Below, piece after piece: positions 37,858 to 46,922 of a stretch of 64,000 nucleotides of DNA. The stretch spans positions 53,373 through 117,372 of the forward strand of contig NZ_JAMHFY010000017.1 in NCBI RefSeq assembly GCF_023897015.1. Direction: 5' to 3'. The notes below the pieces were generated by a model that worked only from the letters and a program-made list of their open reading frames with translations, made no database searches and was not told the DNA's origin. The translations under genes were made by a program, and so were the position numbers. Positions within the stretch are counted from its first letter, which is position 1; every line of letters starts with the position of its first letter. The DNA is from Desulfosporosinus nitroreducens (GTDB taxonomy: Bacteria; Bacillota; Desulfitobacteriia; Desulfitobacteriales; Desulfitobacteriaceae).

Positions 37858-38225
37858 TTAATCATAACATAGAGGTTACCTAGCGGCAAGCGCCAAAATT
37901 CGCGTTCATGCAACACAAGGGTATGTAGAAGTATTGCAATTGCGCCTTATGAAAATCATTCATTATCCTTCTTATCGAAGAAAAGGGCAGACATAATGAT
38001 GCAAACAAGTTAGAATATAACAATGGAATTTAAGAAGGTATTATTTTATACTTAACTCAAATACTAAGCACCTTATGGCACGATCCACGACTTCAGGCGC
38101 ACCAGGTATCAGGCCCCTAAAGTGATAAAATCAAGCCACCGTTGACAAGGGGGGCCGTGACTTAAGAAAAGTAAAATTAATATGACTTCAGATTGCGTAG
38201 AAAACCTGAAAGGGCATTAAATGAT

Positions 38226-38987
38226 ATGCTTACAAAAGAATTACTAAGTTATATATTGGATATTGGAGAGCAAATGCTTGTCAGCGGTGCTGAAGTAAAT
38301 CGCGTGGAGGACTCCATCAGTCGTATCTGCAAAGCATATGATGCAAAGCGGGTGGATGTATTTACTATCACGTCTAGCATCGTCGTATCTATTCAGTTGA
38401 AAAGCGGAAATACGCTCACTCAAACCAGGAGGATCTTAAAATACTCAACGGATTTTGATAAGTTGGATAGGCTTAATAATCTTTCCTACTACATTTGTGC
38501 ACACACACCCGAGGCAGAATATATTAGAAATGAAATGGAAAAAGTCGGTACTACACGCATATATGGTCCGGTTGTCCAGTATTTGGTATATGGTATGATT
38601 GCTGGATCGTTCACGATTTTCTATGGGGGCGACTTGAATGATGTAGCTGTTTCTGCGGCTATCGGCATGATATTGAAATTAGCAATCACTTTTATCCAAA
38701 GAGTTGATAAGAATGTTTTTTTTGTAAATATACTGTGCTCGTTCGTTGTAGGCATGCTGGGGTTTCTGCTAGTTAGAATTGGGATAGGTCATAGCTTCGA
38801 TAAGATAGCAATCGGAAATATCATGCTGCTGATACCTGGATTGGCTCTCACAAACTCAATAAGGGATATTATAAGCGGAGATACGATAGCAGGACTACTG
38901 CGCCTTTCTGAAGCTATTCTTGTAGCTTTGTCCATCTCTTTTGGATTCGGTTTGGTATCAGTTTTTGTTGGAGGCATGTTAAAATGA
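38226..38987 (+). CDS. ThrE-type exporter, N-terminal subunit (DUF1212)
   Basis: ATG 38226 is preferred over TTG 38193. The 253-residue protein starts with a soluble domain (LLSYILDIGEQMLVSGAEVN RVEDSISRIC; FTITSSIVVSIQLKSG) followed by five helices, as in the first half of threonine/serine exporter ThrE. It overlaps the second subunit by four bases (ATGA), so both halves are made together. Confidence 0.85.
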   Translation: MLTKELLSYILDIGEQMLVSGAEVNRVEDSISRICKAYDAKRVDVFTITSSIVVSIQLKSGNTLTQTRRILKYSTDFDKLDRLNNLSYYICAHTPEAEYIRNEMEKVGTTRIYGPVVQYLVYGMIAGSFTIFYGGDLNDVAVSAAIGMILKLAITFIQRVDKNVFFVNILCSFVVGMLGFLLVRIGIGHSFDKIAIGNIMLLIPGLALTNSIRDIISGDTIAGLLRLSEAILVALSISFGFGLVSVFVGGMLK

Positions 38988-39439
38988 TTCATACATATCA
39001 AATCATTACAGCTTTTATGGGTTCACTCGGTTTTTCGATTCTGTTCAATATTAAAGGAAGGAAAATAGGGTATGCTGCTTTTGGTGGTATGTTAGCATGG
39101 GTGATATACTTACTGGGTGGTCTCTGGCTAAGCGGGGAAATGATGCAGTACTTTATATCGTCCATTATAGTAACCTTTTACTCGGAGATCTGCGCCCGCA
39201 TCGAGAAAACTCCAGCTACTACTTTTTTAACAGCGGCTATAATTCCACTAGTTCCTGGTCGGGCCTTATACTACACAATGAGCTATGCGATCAATGGTAG
39301 GTTCGGAGATTTTGCCGAATATGGCTCTCATACGGTAAGTATTGCAGTTGCCATAGCAGCCGGTATTATGGTCGCATCTTCGCTGTCCAGAGTTTTTTTC
39401 GCAGTACGCTCTTATGAATTCCGTCATCATTCAATGTAA
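38984..39439 (+). CDS. ThrE-type exporter, C-terminal subunit
   Basis: The 151-residue protein has four to five helices and the ThrE_2 pattern (LGFSILFNIKGRKIGYAAFG GMLAW; TTFLTAAIIPLVPGRALYYT M). With the preceding subunit it should export threonine, serine or related compounds. A long hairpin follows at 39596. Confidence 0.85.
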   Translation: MIHTYQIITAFMGSLGFSILFNIKGRKIGYAAFGGMLAWVIYLLGGLWLSGEMMQYFISSIIVTFYSEICARIEKTPATTFLTAAIIPLVPGRALYYTMSYAINGRFGDFAEYGSHTVSIAVAIAAGIMVASSLSRVFFAVRSYEFRHHSM

Positions 39440-39595
39440 AAAGTTTTTCTTCATTAATGATCCCAATGGATTGAAACTTCAATTTGTAGAGAATAAGTAA
39501 TTTGAATTTGATCAATTCACCCCGTAACTGATGCAAAAGCTTCTATGATTCGAGTTTTCTGGAGTCATCACTAGCTTAAATATTGAACTTTTAAA

Positions 39596-39654
39596 AAATC
39601 CAGCGGTTTTGAGGTCTGACTAATCTAGATTGTCATCTCAAAATCGCTGGATTT
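39596..39654. repeat. Long hairpin with TCTAGA core (family 2, copy 1)
   Basis: Arms 39596-39615 and 39635-39654 form 20 pairs with two G-U; the centre contains AATCTAGATT. The core and about 30 bp upstream resemble 49280-49382. No U-tract follows, so it may act on both strands or in another role. The rest of 39440-39747 holds no gene. Confidence 0.75.
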
Positions 39655-39747
39655 CTAAGTAGTATTTATTATTTTTGAGAAAAATCTTTATTACTTTCGT
39701 TATATAGAGTGTAAAGCTTTACAAGAAAGAGAGAAAAGGGGGAAACC

Positions 39748-40323
39748 ATGAAGACGGATCAAACCAATTATATAAGGCGCTTAAAAAACCAAAGGGAAGA
39801 AGCCTTGGAATTTGTTATGGATGAATACTTCCCGTTGGTGAAGGGGATAGTCACTCAGATACTGCTCCCCTTGGCAAAACGGGAGCTGGCAGAGGAATGC
39901 ATAAGCGATGTGTTTCTTTCTGTTTGGCATAATGCCCAAAAATTCAAAGGCGAGAGCGAGGCGGATTTTCGCAAATGGCTTTGCGCCATAGCGAAATACA
40001 GGGCCATTGATTTTTATCGCCGCGAGAAAAAACGGCTGGAAATTCCTTCGTCCGGTAAGGAAAGTATGGACATGTTTCCGCCAGAGGAATCTGCAGAGGA
40101 GCATGTGCTTGTTAAGGAGAGCATCCGGGAGATGGAGAAGTTGATGAACTTTTTTTCTCCCGTTGACCGGAACATATTGATCATGAAATTCTTCTGGGGT
40201 ATGACCTCGGAAGAAATCGCCAAGAAATTGGGGTTGAGTAAATCTGCTGTGGATAACCGTATTTACAGAGGCAAAAAACAACTGGTTAAAGGTGTCGTGA
40301 GTTTGGGAGATGGAGGCAAGTAA
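39748..40323 (+). CDS. ECF sigma-70 factor
   Basis: ATG 39748 follows GGGGGAAACC. The 191-residue protein has sigma region 2 (LAEECISDVFLSVWHNAQKF; FRKWLCAIAKYRAIDFYRRE K) and region 4 (MTSEEIAKKLGLSKSAVDNR IYRGKKQL). Two bases separate it from the anti-sigma gene. The pair probably responds to an envelope signal. Confidence 0.92.
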   Translation: MKTDQTNYIRRLKNQREEALEFVMDEYFPLVKGIVTQILLPLAKRELAEECISDVFLSVWHNAQKFKGESEADFRKWLCAIAKYRAIDFYRREKKRLEIPSSGKESMDMFPPEESAEEHVLVKESIREMEKLMNFFSPVDRNILIMKFFWGMTSEEIAKKLGLSKSAVDNRIYRGKKQLVKGVVSLGDGGK

Positions 40324-40325
40324 AA

Positions 40326-41474
40326 ATGAAGGATATATATGAACTTTTTAACGACATGGATCTGGATCTGAGCGAATTTCAAGAGGTGGAAGGGGATGAA
40401 CTGGAAAGAGCCAGAGTTAAAAAAATGGTGAGAGAGAAGATTGCTCGATCCAATTCAGGCGGCCTGAAAAAACGGAAAAGAAGTACGGCACTGGCGGCAG
40501 CTGCCGCAATTGTGATTCTGACGGCAGGTATCGGCGGTCTGGGGATGGCCTTCCCCGCCTATGCCAAAGAAGTTCCTGTTATAGGTGACATTTTCCGGTT
40601 TTTAAATGGCGGGCGCAGCGGAGTTTATGATTTATACACGAAAAGCGCTCTGGATATCGATATGGTCAAGGCGGACAATGGTATTGAGGTGTCGCTAAAT
40701 CAAGGTGTCTATGACGGAAAAACACTATCCCTGACTTATACTATTAAGACCGCTGAGGATTTTGGGGAAAATCCCCACCTGAACAGTAACTTAGACGTTG
40801 ATTTCGCTGAAGGAACCGCAGGGAGCGAGGGGCTGAAAAAGGTTAGTCCCGGGGTCTATGTAGGGCAGAGCAATTATACCTTTTTTAGTGAGAAGGAAAA
40901 CAGGGATACGATTTCTTTCCACTGGAGTGTTTCCGGTCTAACTAATATTGATGAGGAACTGGGGGAAGAAGAAAGAAAACCCACTGCCTGCCAGCTGAAT
41001 TACAGCGTATCCTTAAAGGCACTGGATTATAAAGTACTGGATGTTGCCGAAAACCGGGATGTGGCTCAACAGGTGGCCATCAGCTTGAAGCGCCTCTCGG
41101 CAACCCCGATTAATACAATTCTTTACTACGCTGAGGAAGTCCCCGGCGATCTGGCCGATTCGGTGCAGATGGTTTGGGAAATCAAGGATGATTTAGGCAA
41201 TGTCTATGCCTATAATGAGAACGGAGGACAGGGGAGAATCAGCGGCGAAATGCTTAAAATGGAGTATGTCCTCACCTTCAATCATCTTGATCCCCAGGCC
41301 AAGACCCTGTTTATCACACCGACTTTGAAATTGGTTCATACCCAGGGCGGCGGAGTGACAATCGCTGAAAACGGTGAAGAAACACCTTTAGTATACAAAG
41401 GTCTGCCGGCAGGAATAGCTACCGGAGAGTGGACAATGAAGCAGGTTAGGATAGATATTAGTTCCCTGCAGTGA
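40326..41474 (+). CDS. DUF4179 anti-sigma factor
   Basis: The 382-residue protein has an inner part (residues 1-55), one helix (LAAAAAIVILTAGIGGLGM, about 58-78) and an outer region starting AYAKEVPVIGDIFRFLNG, the DUF4179 hallmark, followed by beta-rich domains (VSLNQGVYDGKTLSLTYTIK; LSATPINTILYYAEEVPGD). It would hold the upstream sigma factor. It is the intact counterpart of the broken gene at 7784-9039. Confidence 0.88.
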   Translation: MKDIYELFNDMDLDLSEFQEVEGDELERARVKKMVREKIARSNSGGLKKRKRSTALAAAAAIVILTAGIGGLGMAFPAYAKEVPVIGDIFRFLNGGRSGVYDLYTKSALDIDMVKADNGIEVSLNQGVYDGKTLSLTYTIKTAEDFGENPHLNSNLDVDFAEGTAGSEGLKKVSPGVYVGQSNYTFFSEKENRDTISFHWSVSGLTNIDEELGEEERKPTACQLNYSVSLKALDYKVLDVAENRDVAQQVAISLKRLSATPINTILYYAEEVPGDLADSVQMVWEIKDDLGNVYAYNENGGQGRISGEMLKMEYVLTFNHLDPQAKTLFITPTLKLVHTQGGGVTIAENGEETPLVYKGLPAGIATGEWTMKQVRIDISSLQ

Positions 41475-41571
41475 AGATTGTCACAGCGCATAAATGTCGG
41501 AACCTTATTTCCAAGCTGCTCATTTTCTTAGCTTTGTGGTAAAATGTGGTTAGAAAATGAGGTGAGGAGAT

Positions 41572-42387
41572 ATGTTTAAAATAGGAGAATTTTCTAAATT
41601 GGCCCAAGTATCGATTCGAATGTTGCGATATTATGATGAAACAGGATTATTAAAACCTGCTGAAATCGATAAATTTACAAATTACAGGTTATACTCCATA
41701 GAGCAAATTCCTGTTTTGAATAAAATCATCTTTTTACGGGATTTAGGGTTTAATGTTTCTGAAATTGCGGTTGCTCTAAACCATTGGGAGGATGAATTTA
41801 TAGCAAATCAACTTGACCATAAACGTCTGGAAATTGAGAACGGAATTAAAGCCGGGCAGGAAAAACTAGCTAAAATTGAACTGGCTAAGAGGGATATCCG
41901 GCAGGAAAAGATTAGGATACATTACAATGTTTCTCTTAAATCCATACCCAGTTATCAGGTGTTTTCTCTAAGGCGGGTTGTCTGTAATTATTATGCCGAG
42001 GGCCAACTGTGGAAGGAAATGTCGGCTTTTGCAGGTCAAAATAATATTCCCATTTCAAACAACACCTTTACCATTTATCACGACACGGATTATCGGGAAA
42101 CAGATGTCGATATTGAAATATGTGCTCCCGTGGCCCGCATAGGCAAGGATAGGTGTGGTTTTACCTATCGGAATACGGAACCTGTACCCATTATGGCCTG
42201 TTCTATGGTTTATGGTTCTTTTGAAAACATTGCCGGCGCGTACCTTGCCTTTGCAAACTGGCTGCAAGGGCATAGTCAATATAAAATGAGCGGGCAGAGC
42301 AGGCAAATTGTTCATCGCGGGCCGTGGAATGAGGAAAACCCTGACAAGTACCTAACAGAACTTCAAATACCGTTGGAAAAGATATAA
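41572..42387 (+). CDS. MerR-family regulator with GyrI-like effector domain
   Basis: ATG 41572 follows TGAGGTGAGG. The 271-residue protein has the MerR helix-turn-helix (FKIGEFSKLAQVSIRMLRYY DETGLLKPA; YRLYSIEQIPVLNKIIFLRD LGF), a coiled coil, then a GyrI-like ligand domain (RRVVCNYYAEGQLWKEMSAF; VDIEICAPVARI). Such regulators react to drugs or small organic molecules. A terminator follows. Confidence 0.9.
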   Translation: MFKIGEFSKLAQVSIRMLRYYDETGLLKPAEIDKFTNYRLYSIEQIPVLNKIIFLRDLGFNVSEIAVALNHWEDEFIANQLDHKRLEIENGIKAGQEKLAKIELAKRDIRQEKIRIHYNVSLKSIPSYQVFSLRRVVCNYYAEGQLWKEMSAFAGQNNIPISNNTFTIYHDTDYRETDVDIEICAPVARIGKDRCGFTYRNTEPVPIMACSMVYGSFENIAGAYLAFANWLQGHSQYKMSGQSRQIVHRGPWNEENPDKYLTELQIPLEKI

Positions 42388-42389
42388 TG

Positions 42390-42422
42390 AAAAGCGTTTT
42401 GCAGATTGCAAGACGCTTTTTA
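42390..42422 (+). terminator. Intrinsic terminator
   Basis: AAAAGCGTTTTGC / GCAAGACGCTTTT stem with one G-U pair, then tt. Confidence 0.8.
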
Positions 42423-42511
42423 AGCTATCCTATCCGATTCTTGACTCTCACATGATGAGAGGGTCTACACTGAATTTGCAGATCAATCAAGTATTAATGG
42501 AGGTATGCACT

Positions 42512-42988
42512 ATGCAGAATTTTGAGATCACTCCTATCGGCAAAATCAATCTAAACGACGACGGAATGTTCATTGAGCTTGAGCCGAGGTATATCCCGGC
42601 GTTACAAGGATTAGACGGATTTAGCCATATCAATGTTATCTGGTGGTTCAGTGACTTTGATAATGAAGAAACGAGAAACATACTTGAAACGCACCAACCC
42701 TATAAAAACGCTCCGCCTGTAATGGGGATTTTTGCCACGAGGTCACCAATTCGTCCAAACCCCCTGGGTTTAACTACGGCGCAGGTTATTGGCATTGACT
42801 ACGCAAAAGGCATTCTGCAAATTGCCTATATTGACGCTAATAATGGAACACCGGTACTTGACATAAAGCCGTATACCCCGAGCCTTGACAGGGCGGAAAC
42901 CCCGAGTGTACCCCAATGGTGCAGCCATTGGCCTAAAAGTTTAGATGAATCGGAAGATTTTAATTGGGAAAATGAATTTAATTTTTAA
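42512..42988 (+). CDS. trmO: tRNA m6t6A37 methyltransferase TrmO-like
   Basis: ATG 42512 is chosen because GGAGG lies nine bases upstream. The 158-residue protein is of the TsaA/TrmO (UPF0066) family: YIPALQGLDGFSHINVIWWF, FATRSPIRPNPLGLTTAQVI and LDIKPYTPSLD. It methylates N6 of threonylcarbamoyl-adenosine at tRNA position 37 with AdoMet. A 17 bp hairpin follows. Confidence 0.85.
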   Translation: MQNFEITPIGKINLNDDGMFIELEPRYIPALQGLDGFSHINVIWWFSDFDNEETRNILETHQPYKNAPPVMGIFATRSPIRPNPLGLTTAQVIGIDYAKGILQIAYIDANNGTPVLDIKPYTPSLDRAETPSVPQWCSHWPKSLDESEDFNWENEFNF

Positions 42989-43036
42989 AATCAAACAGAT
43001 GTCACCTGACAATAAAGTGTGGCATCTGTTTGATTT
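42989..43036 (+). terminator. Hairpin after trmO
   Basis: AATCAAACAGATG and CATCTGTTTGATT pair, extended by CAC/GTG; a short T-run follows. Confidence 0.6.
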
Positions 43037-43117
43037 CTATCCATTGCAATGCCCGGAAGAAAGGATTATATTTCTAAGATAAGGTGAGGTTTAAGACCAT
43101 GACTGGGAGATGAATTA

Positions 43118-43249
43118 ATGTTTAAGATTTTGGTCGTCGAAGATGACGTAAATTCGCAGAAGCTGATCTGCGCTGTCCTGAAGCGGGGAGGGTACAATGC
43201 TTATGGGGCAAACCGGTGCTGCGTATTAACTTCACTTGCTTGGTTATAA
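43118..43249 (+). pseudogene. Truncated response-regulator gene
   Basis: ATG 43118 opens a frame FKILVVEDDVNSQKLICAVL KRGGYNAYGA, the start of a CheY-like receiver domain with the acidic pair, and then runs into unrelated sequence and TAA at 43247. The phosphorylation Asp and all later parts are missing. Confidence 0.65.
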
Positions 43250-43329
43250 GATCAATAACGGAGCTATTTCTTGGGAAATGATGGATTCCTGCTTATATGA
43301 TTAACTTAGTTAAAAAAGAGGTGATTCCA

Positions 43330-44056
43330 ATGAAGACACTATTTGACCAAACGACCATAAAGCACCTAGACCTTTCCAACCGTTTTATAAGATCCGCAAC
43401 TTGGGAAGGGCTGGCAAGTACTGATGGAGGCGTTACTACCGAATTAATTGAGGCAATGGTAGAACTAGCCAAGGGTGGTGTAGGGCTAATCATTACTGGT
43501 CATTCCTATGTTCGTAGAGATGGACAAGCGGGCCCAAATCAATTGGGCATATATAGCGACAGTCTTATTCCCGGCCTCAAAGAAATGACAAAAGGCGGTT
43601 CATGCTGCAGGCGGCAGAATTATTATGCAGTTAGCCCATGCAGGAAGATTTGCTTCGCAGCAATTAACCGGGCAGACAGCCTTGGCTGTTTCCCTTGTGA
43701 AAGATTTGCCTAATACATCCGTCAGGGAAATGACGATTGAGGACATCCGGGAGCTGGCTGAGGCTTATGCTGAAGCTGCTGAAAGGGCTAAAGCTAAGGT
43801 TTTGCTTTTGTTCTTTAATGCTCAAGACAATGAAAGCCTGAACTATCGCACAGCTTTAGAGGAAATAAACCAGAAAGATAGTCTGGATTGCAAAATCGTC
43901 AGTGTCGATACGGCAACGAAAAAAAATCTTGCTGAGAAATACGCCGTGAGGAGCATTCCCACGGTCCTGGTGCTGGATAAGGGGAAGGAGATCAAGCGTC
44001 TTAAGGGCTTAGAGGTTTTGACTTCGACTGAATGGAAAACAATTCTGACAAATTAG
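43330..44056 (+). pseudogene. OYE-type reductase N-terminus, frameshifted and fused to a thioredoxin-fold tail
   Basis: ATG 43330 (site AAGAGGTG) starts a flavin oxidoreductase (LSNRFIRSATWEGLASTDGG; VGLIITGHSYVRRDGQAGPN Q). Near 43590 the frame shifts; the other frame continues (MQLAHAGRFASQQLTGQTAL; REMTIEDIRELAEAYAEAAE RAK). At about 43795 OYE similarity ends and a thioredoxin-like tail begins (VLLLFFNAQDNES; VSVDTATKKNLAEKYAVRSI PTVLVLDKGKEIKRL) to TAA 44056. That tail has the cis-Pro region but no CxxC. Two unrelated genes have been joined. Confidence 0.75.
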
Positions 44057-44230
44057 TAACTACACCAAACTTGGGGCAAAAATGGGCTTGGTTTTAAGCA
44101 ATGGACGACGGATTCTCTGCTTAAATTAATCGATTCGGGAAGATTACTTGATTGAATGGTTAAGATTTAACCTATTCCGGAATGTGTATATAGTAGTTAT
44201 TGGTATATGATTATTAAATAAATTAGGGAG

Positions 44231-44300
44231 ATATCCTATAAACAGCCTGTCCGAGAAAAGAATGCGCATTCGTTTCTCGGACAGGCTGTTTATAGGATAT
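44231..44300. repeat. 70 bp palindrome, 34 of 35 pairs, no loop
   Basis: Left half 44231-44265 and right half 44266-44300 complement with a single mismatch (44259), centre AATGCGCATT. It begins ATATCCTATAAACAGCCTGT. It is not followed by a U-tract. 44057-44523 has no gene other than repeat sequence (44371-44407 matches 51149-51185). Confidence 0.9.
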
Positions 44301-44523
44301 TACCTTATGCACATAAGTACTGAGATGGACATGTATCACCATTTGGGATAGGAGTTAAAGTTCAATGTTATTGGTAAAAGAAGGATTTAGGTAGCTTTAT
44401 GGAGAAAACTGTTGTATATGAAATGGCATTCATGCTATGCAAGTGGCCCGCCATCCTTGGCGGGGTTTGGGATGCGTTATAGTTTATTCTATTGTCAATG
44501 AAAATGACAAAGGGAGTGATTAT

Positions 44524-44733
44524 TTGAGTAGATTTACGTTTATTGCATCTGATTATGAATTACGGGAAATTGATTTGTCCGGTATTATCAAAGGGACGGT
44601 TAAGGAATTAAGGGAGATGAATCTTAATCCTCGACCGGAATTGTCCTTTAATCTAGATAAACTTCGTGATGATGTTAAAGCAAACTGGGAGTTACATTGC
44701 AGTCATGCGAGGAACATGACTGCAATGTGTTGA
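44524..44733 (+). pseudogene. Truncated copy of the 51303 gene
   Basis: TTG 44524 (site AAAGGGAGTG) starts SRFTFIASDYELREIDLSGI, matching 51303 onwards with one or two changes for 52 codons, then the match ends at about 44681 and the frame runs into a hairpin (TTGCAGTCATG/CATGACTGCAA) and TGA. About two thirds of the protein is missing. Confidence 0.8.
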
Positions 44734-44851
44734 TAAAAACGTTAGGGGACTAACATGTAAACAATTTGTTTAAACCTATAAATAGCTTTCAAGTGGAAAC
44801 GAGGGAATCGTTATGGTAATATATAGAAAAATGAAGGGAGAGGATCAGGTT

Positions 44852-45427
44852 ATGTCTTTACCAGAAGAGAACAAAAAACATACCTATTCTGATTACTTAA
44901 CATGGCCTGAAAACGAAAGATGGGAGATAATTGATGGTGTACCTTATTTGCAGTCTGCACCTAAATGGCAACATCAGAGCATATCTGGCGAGCTATACAG
45001 ACAAATATCCAACTATTTAATTGATAAACCTTGCAGAGTGTTCGCATCTCCTTTTGACTTATGTCTGGTTGAATATGAAGAAAGCGATGATGACATCTTA
45101 AATATTGTACAACCGGATATTGTAATAGTGTGTGATGAAACTAAACTAAGGAAAACCGGATATTTCGGAGTACCTGCTCTAATCATTGAAATATCTTCAC
45201 CATCAACGACTAGACAGGACAGGGTAATAAAGTTTAATAAGTATGAAAAAGTTGGTGTAAAGGAGTACTGGATCGTAGAACCAGACGGTAAATATATAAG
45301 CGTATTTACTTTACAAGAAAATAAACGATACGGTCGCCCAGAAGCGTACACGGAGAAGGATAAAGCGAAAATGTCTGTTTTCTCAGATTTCACGGTAGAT
45401 TTAAAACCTGTGTTTGAAGGTATTTGA
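44852..45427 (+). CDS. Uma2-family (DUF820) endonuclease-like protein
   Basis: ATG 44852 has GAGAGG upstream; earlier starts lack sites. The 191-residue protein has the Uma2 pattern: YSDYLTWPENERWEIIDGVP Y, FASPFDLCLVEYEES, VQPDIVIVCDETK, PALIIEISSPSTTRQDRVIK FNKYEKVGVKEYWIVEPDGK. The PDI, EIS and following Lys-like residues fit a PD-(D/E)XK nuclease fold. Role in the cell is unknown; these genes are often multi-copy. A truncated copy lies at 55426. Confidence 0.85.
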   Translation: MSLPEENKKHTYSDYLTWPENERWEIIDGVPYLQSAPKWQHQSISGELYRQISNYLIDKPCRVFASPFDLCLVEYEESDDDILNIVQPDIVIVCDETKLRKTGYFGVPALIIEISSPSTTRQDRVIKFNKYEKVGVKEYWIVEPDGKYISVFTLQENKRYGRPEAYTEKDKAKMSVFSDFTVDLKPVFEGI

Positions 45428-45449
45428 AGCTAGACAACATGGATACCCC

Positions 45450-45560
45450 TGTTTCAGCAAAATTCAAGGGATATTATGGGGAGTTGGAAAACAATTAACC
45501 AGCTCTGTCACCATGCCAGTCCTACTTTGAAAGGTGTCTTTCAAAGTGGGACTGGCATTT
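45450..45560 (+). repeat. Copied 3' end of the 46897 gene with its hairpin
   Basis: 45450-45512 is about 75-80% alike to 48852-48929 (last codons AKLKGYFAEL of the membrane protein, here with frame changes). It is followed by the hairpin with arms 45513-45533 and 45538-45558 (one G-U), ending GGCATTTCTT. The hairpin arms share only part of their sequence with the original at 48930. Confidence 0.7.
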
Positions 45561-45564
45561 CTTA

Positions 45565-45634
45565 TTGACAATAAAGGAAATATCTGCTAGCATACAAACT
45601 GTATTAACTGTACTATATCATATATAACAGTTTG
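45565..45634 (+). promoter_or_regulatory. Promoter/operator region of the gntR-ABC operon
   Basis: TTGACA at 45565-45570 with a weak TAGCAT 17 bp downstream. An inverted repeat CAAACTGT (45595-45602) and ACAGTTTG (45627-45634) lies just before the ribosome site, a likely GntR operator. Confidence 0.5.
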
Positions 45635-45643
45635 GAGGTAACT

Positions 45644-46030
45644 ATGTTTCAATTGGATTATATGGATCATAGCCCTTTGTACGAACAGATTAAGGAGAAG
45701 ATTAAAGCACTCATCATTAGCGGAGTACTGAAACCTAATGAGAAAGTTCCCTCTGTTCGTGAATTGGCCCAGTCCCTCACCATTAACCCCAATACCATTC
45801 ATAAGGCTTACAAGGAACTTGAGCTGGAGGGATACATATATTCCGTCCGAGCCAAAGGAAGTTTTGTGACGCCCATAAACAATAAAATCAATCAAGCAAG
45901 AAAAGACGACTTGCTGCTGGAGATGGAGAAACTGGTTTCAGAGCTGGCCTACATGAATATTCCCAAGGAGCAGCTCATTTCCAGAATTGAGGAACTATAT
46001 GGAAGAGGGAGGCAGAGGAACAATGATTGA
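45644..46030 (+). CDS. GntR/YtrA-type repressor
   Basis: ATG 45644 follows TTGGAGGT. The 128-residue protein has the GntR winged helix (PLYEQIKEKIKALIISGVLK PNEKVPSVRELAQSLTINPN TIHKAYKELELEGYIYSVRA KGSFV) and a short C-terminal helix, the YtrA subfamily layout. It overlaps the ABC gene by eight bases, so this is a self-contained repressor/transporter operon like ytrABC, which in relatives responds to cell-wall antibiotics. Confidence 0.9.
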   Translation: MFQLDYMDHSPLYEQIKEKIKALIISGVLKPNEKVPSVRELAQSLTINPNTIHKAYKELELEGYIYSVRAKGSFVTPINNKINQARKDDLLLEMEKLVSELAYMNIPKEQLISRIEELYGRGRQRNND

Positions 46031-46922
46031 GGCCCAAAAACTAACGAAATCCTTTGGCAACTATAAAGTTCTCGAGGATCTGAATTTAAAGGTCAAAAAG
46101 GCCTCCGTTTATGGCCTGCTAGGGCCAAATGGGGCCGGAAAGACCACTCTGATTAAGCATTTAACAGGATTATACCGCCAGGATCAAGGCATAGTGACCA
46201 TTGATGATCAACCGGTCTACGAAAATTCTCAGGTAAAAGGTCAAATGATTTACATTCCCGACGATTTGTACTTCTTTTCTCAAGCGAGCATTGAGGAAAC
46301 TGCAAAGTTTTACGCCAAAATATATCCCGACTGGAATTGGAACCGGTATGAGCAATTAAAGCAGGTATTTCCCATCGACAGCAAGAGAAGAGTAGTCAAA
46401 CTGTCCAAGGGAATGCAAAAACAGGTAGCCTTCTGGTTGGGGATTTCCTCCATGCCTAAGGTCATGATCCTGGATGAACCCGTCGATGGCCTGGATCCTG
46501 TCATGCGCAAAAAGGTCTGGAGCCTCATCCTCCAGGATGTAGCGGAAAGGCAGGTATCTGTCCTGGTATCATCCCATAATCTGAGGGAACTGGAAGATGT
46601 CTGCGATCATATCGGGATACTTCACAAGGGGAAGATCGTTGTGGAGAGGGAACTGGACGATATGAAATCCGATGTTCACAAGTTTCAGCTGGGCTTTGCC
46701 GGTGACATTCCGGAAGGGTTCCTGGTAGGTCCGGAGGTTCTGCACAGAACCCAGACGGGAAGCATACTGCTGCTGATTGCCAGAGGGGATAAGAATGAAT
46801 TGCTGCAAAGGATGAAATCAGCCAATCCGGTTATTTTGGATGTCCTGCCTCTGACACTTGAAGAGATATTTATCTATGAATTAGGGGGGATGGGTTATGA
46901 CATTCAAAACATCATTATTTAA
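46023..46922 (+). CDS. ABC transporter ATP-binding protein (YtrB-like)
   Basis: The 299-residue ATPase has Walker A GPNGAGKT (residues 36-43), signature LSKGMQKQVAF and Walker B KVMILDEPVDGLDP. The C-terminal 80 residues are an accessory domain. It overlaps both the regulator before and the membrane gene after (26 bp). Confidence 0.9.
   Translation: MIEAQKLTKSFGNYKVLEDLNLKVKKASVYGLLGPNGAGKTTLIKHLTGLYRQDQGIVTIDDQPVYENSQVKGQMIYIPDDLYFFSQASIEETAKFYAKIYPDWNWNRYEQLKQVFPIDSKRRVVKLSKGMQKQVAFWLGISSMPKVMILDEPVDGLDPVMRKKVWSLILQDVAERQVSVLVSSHNLRELEDVCDHIGILHKGKIVVERELDDMKSDVHKFQLGFAGDIPEGFLVGPEVLHRTQTGSILLLIARGDKNELLQRMKSANPVILDVLPLTLEEIFIYELGGMGYDIQNIII

Noticed and set aside
39781..40281. 166-codon minus-strand frame over the ECF sigma gene
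   Set aside because: Antisense shadow; the sigma factor has clear regions 2 and 4 on the plus strand.
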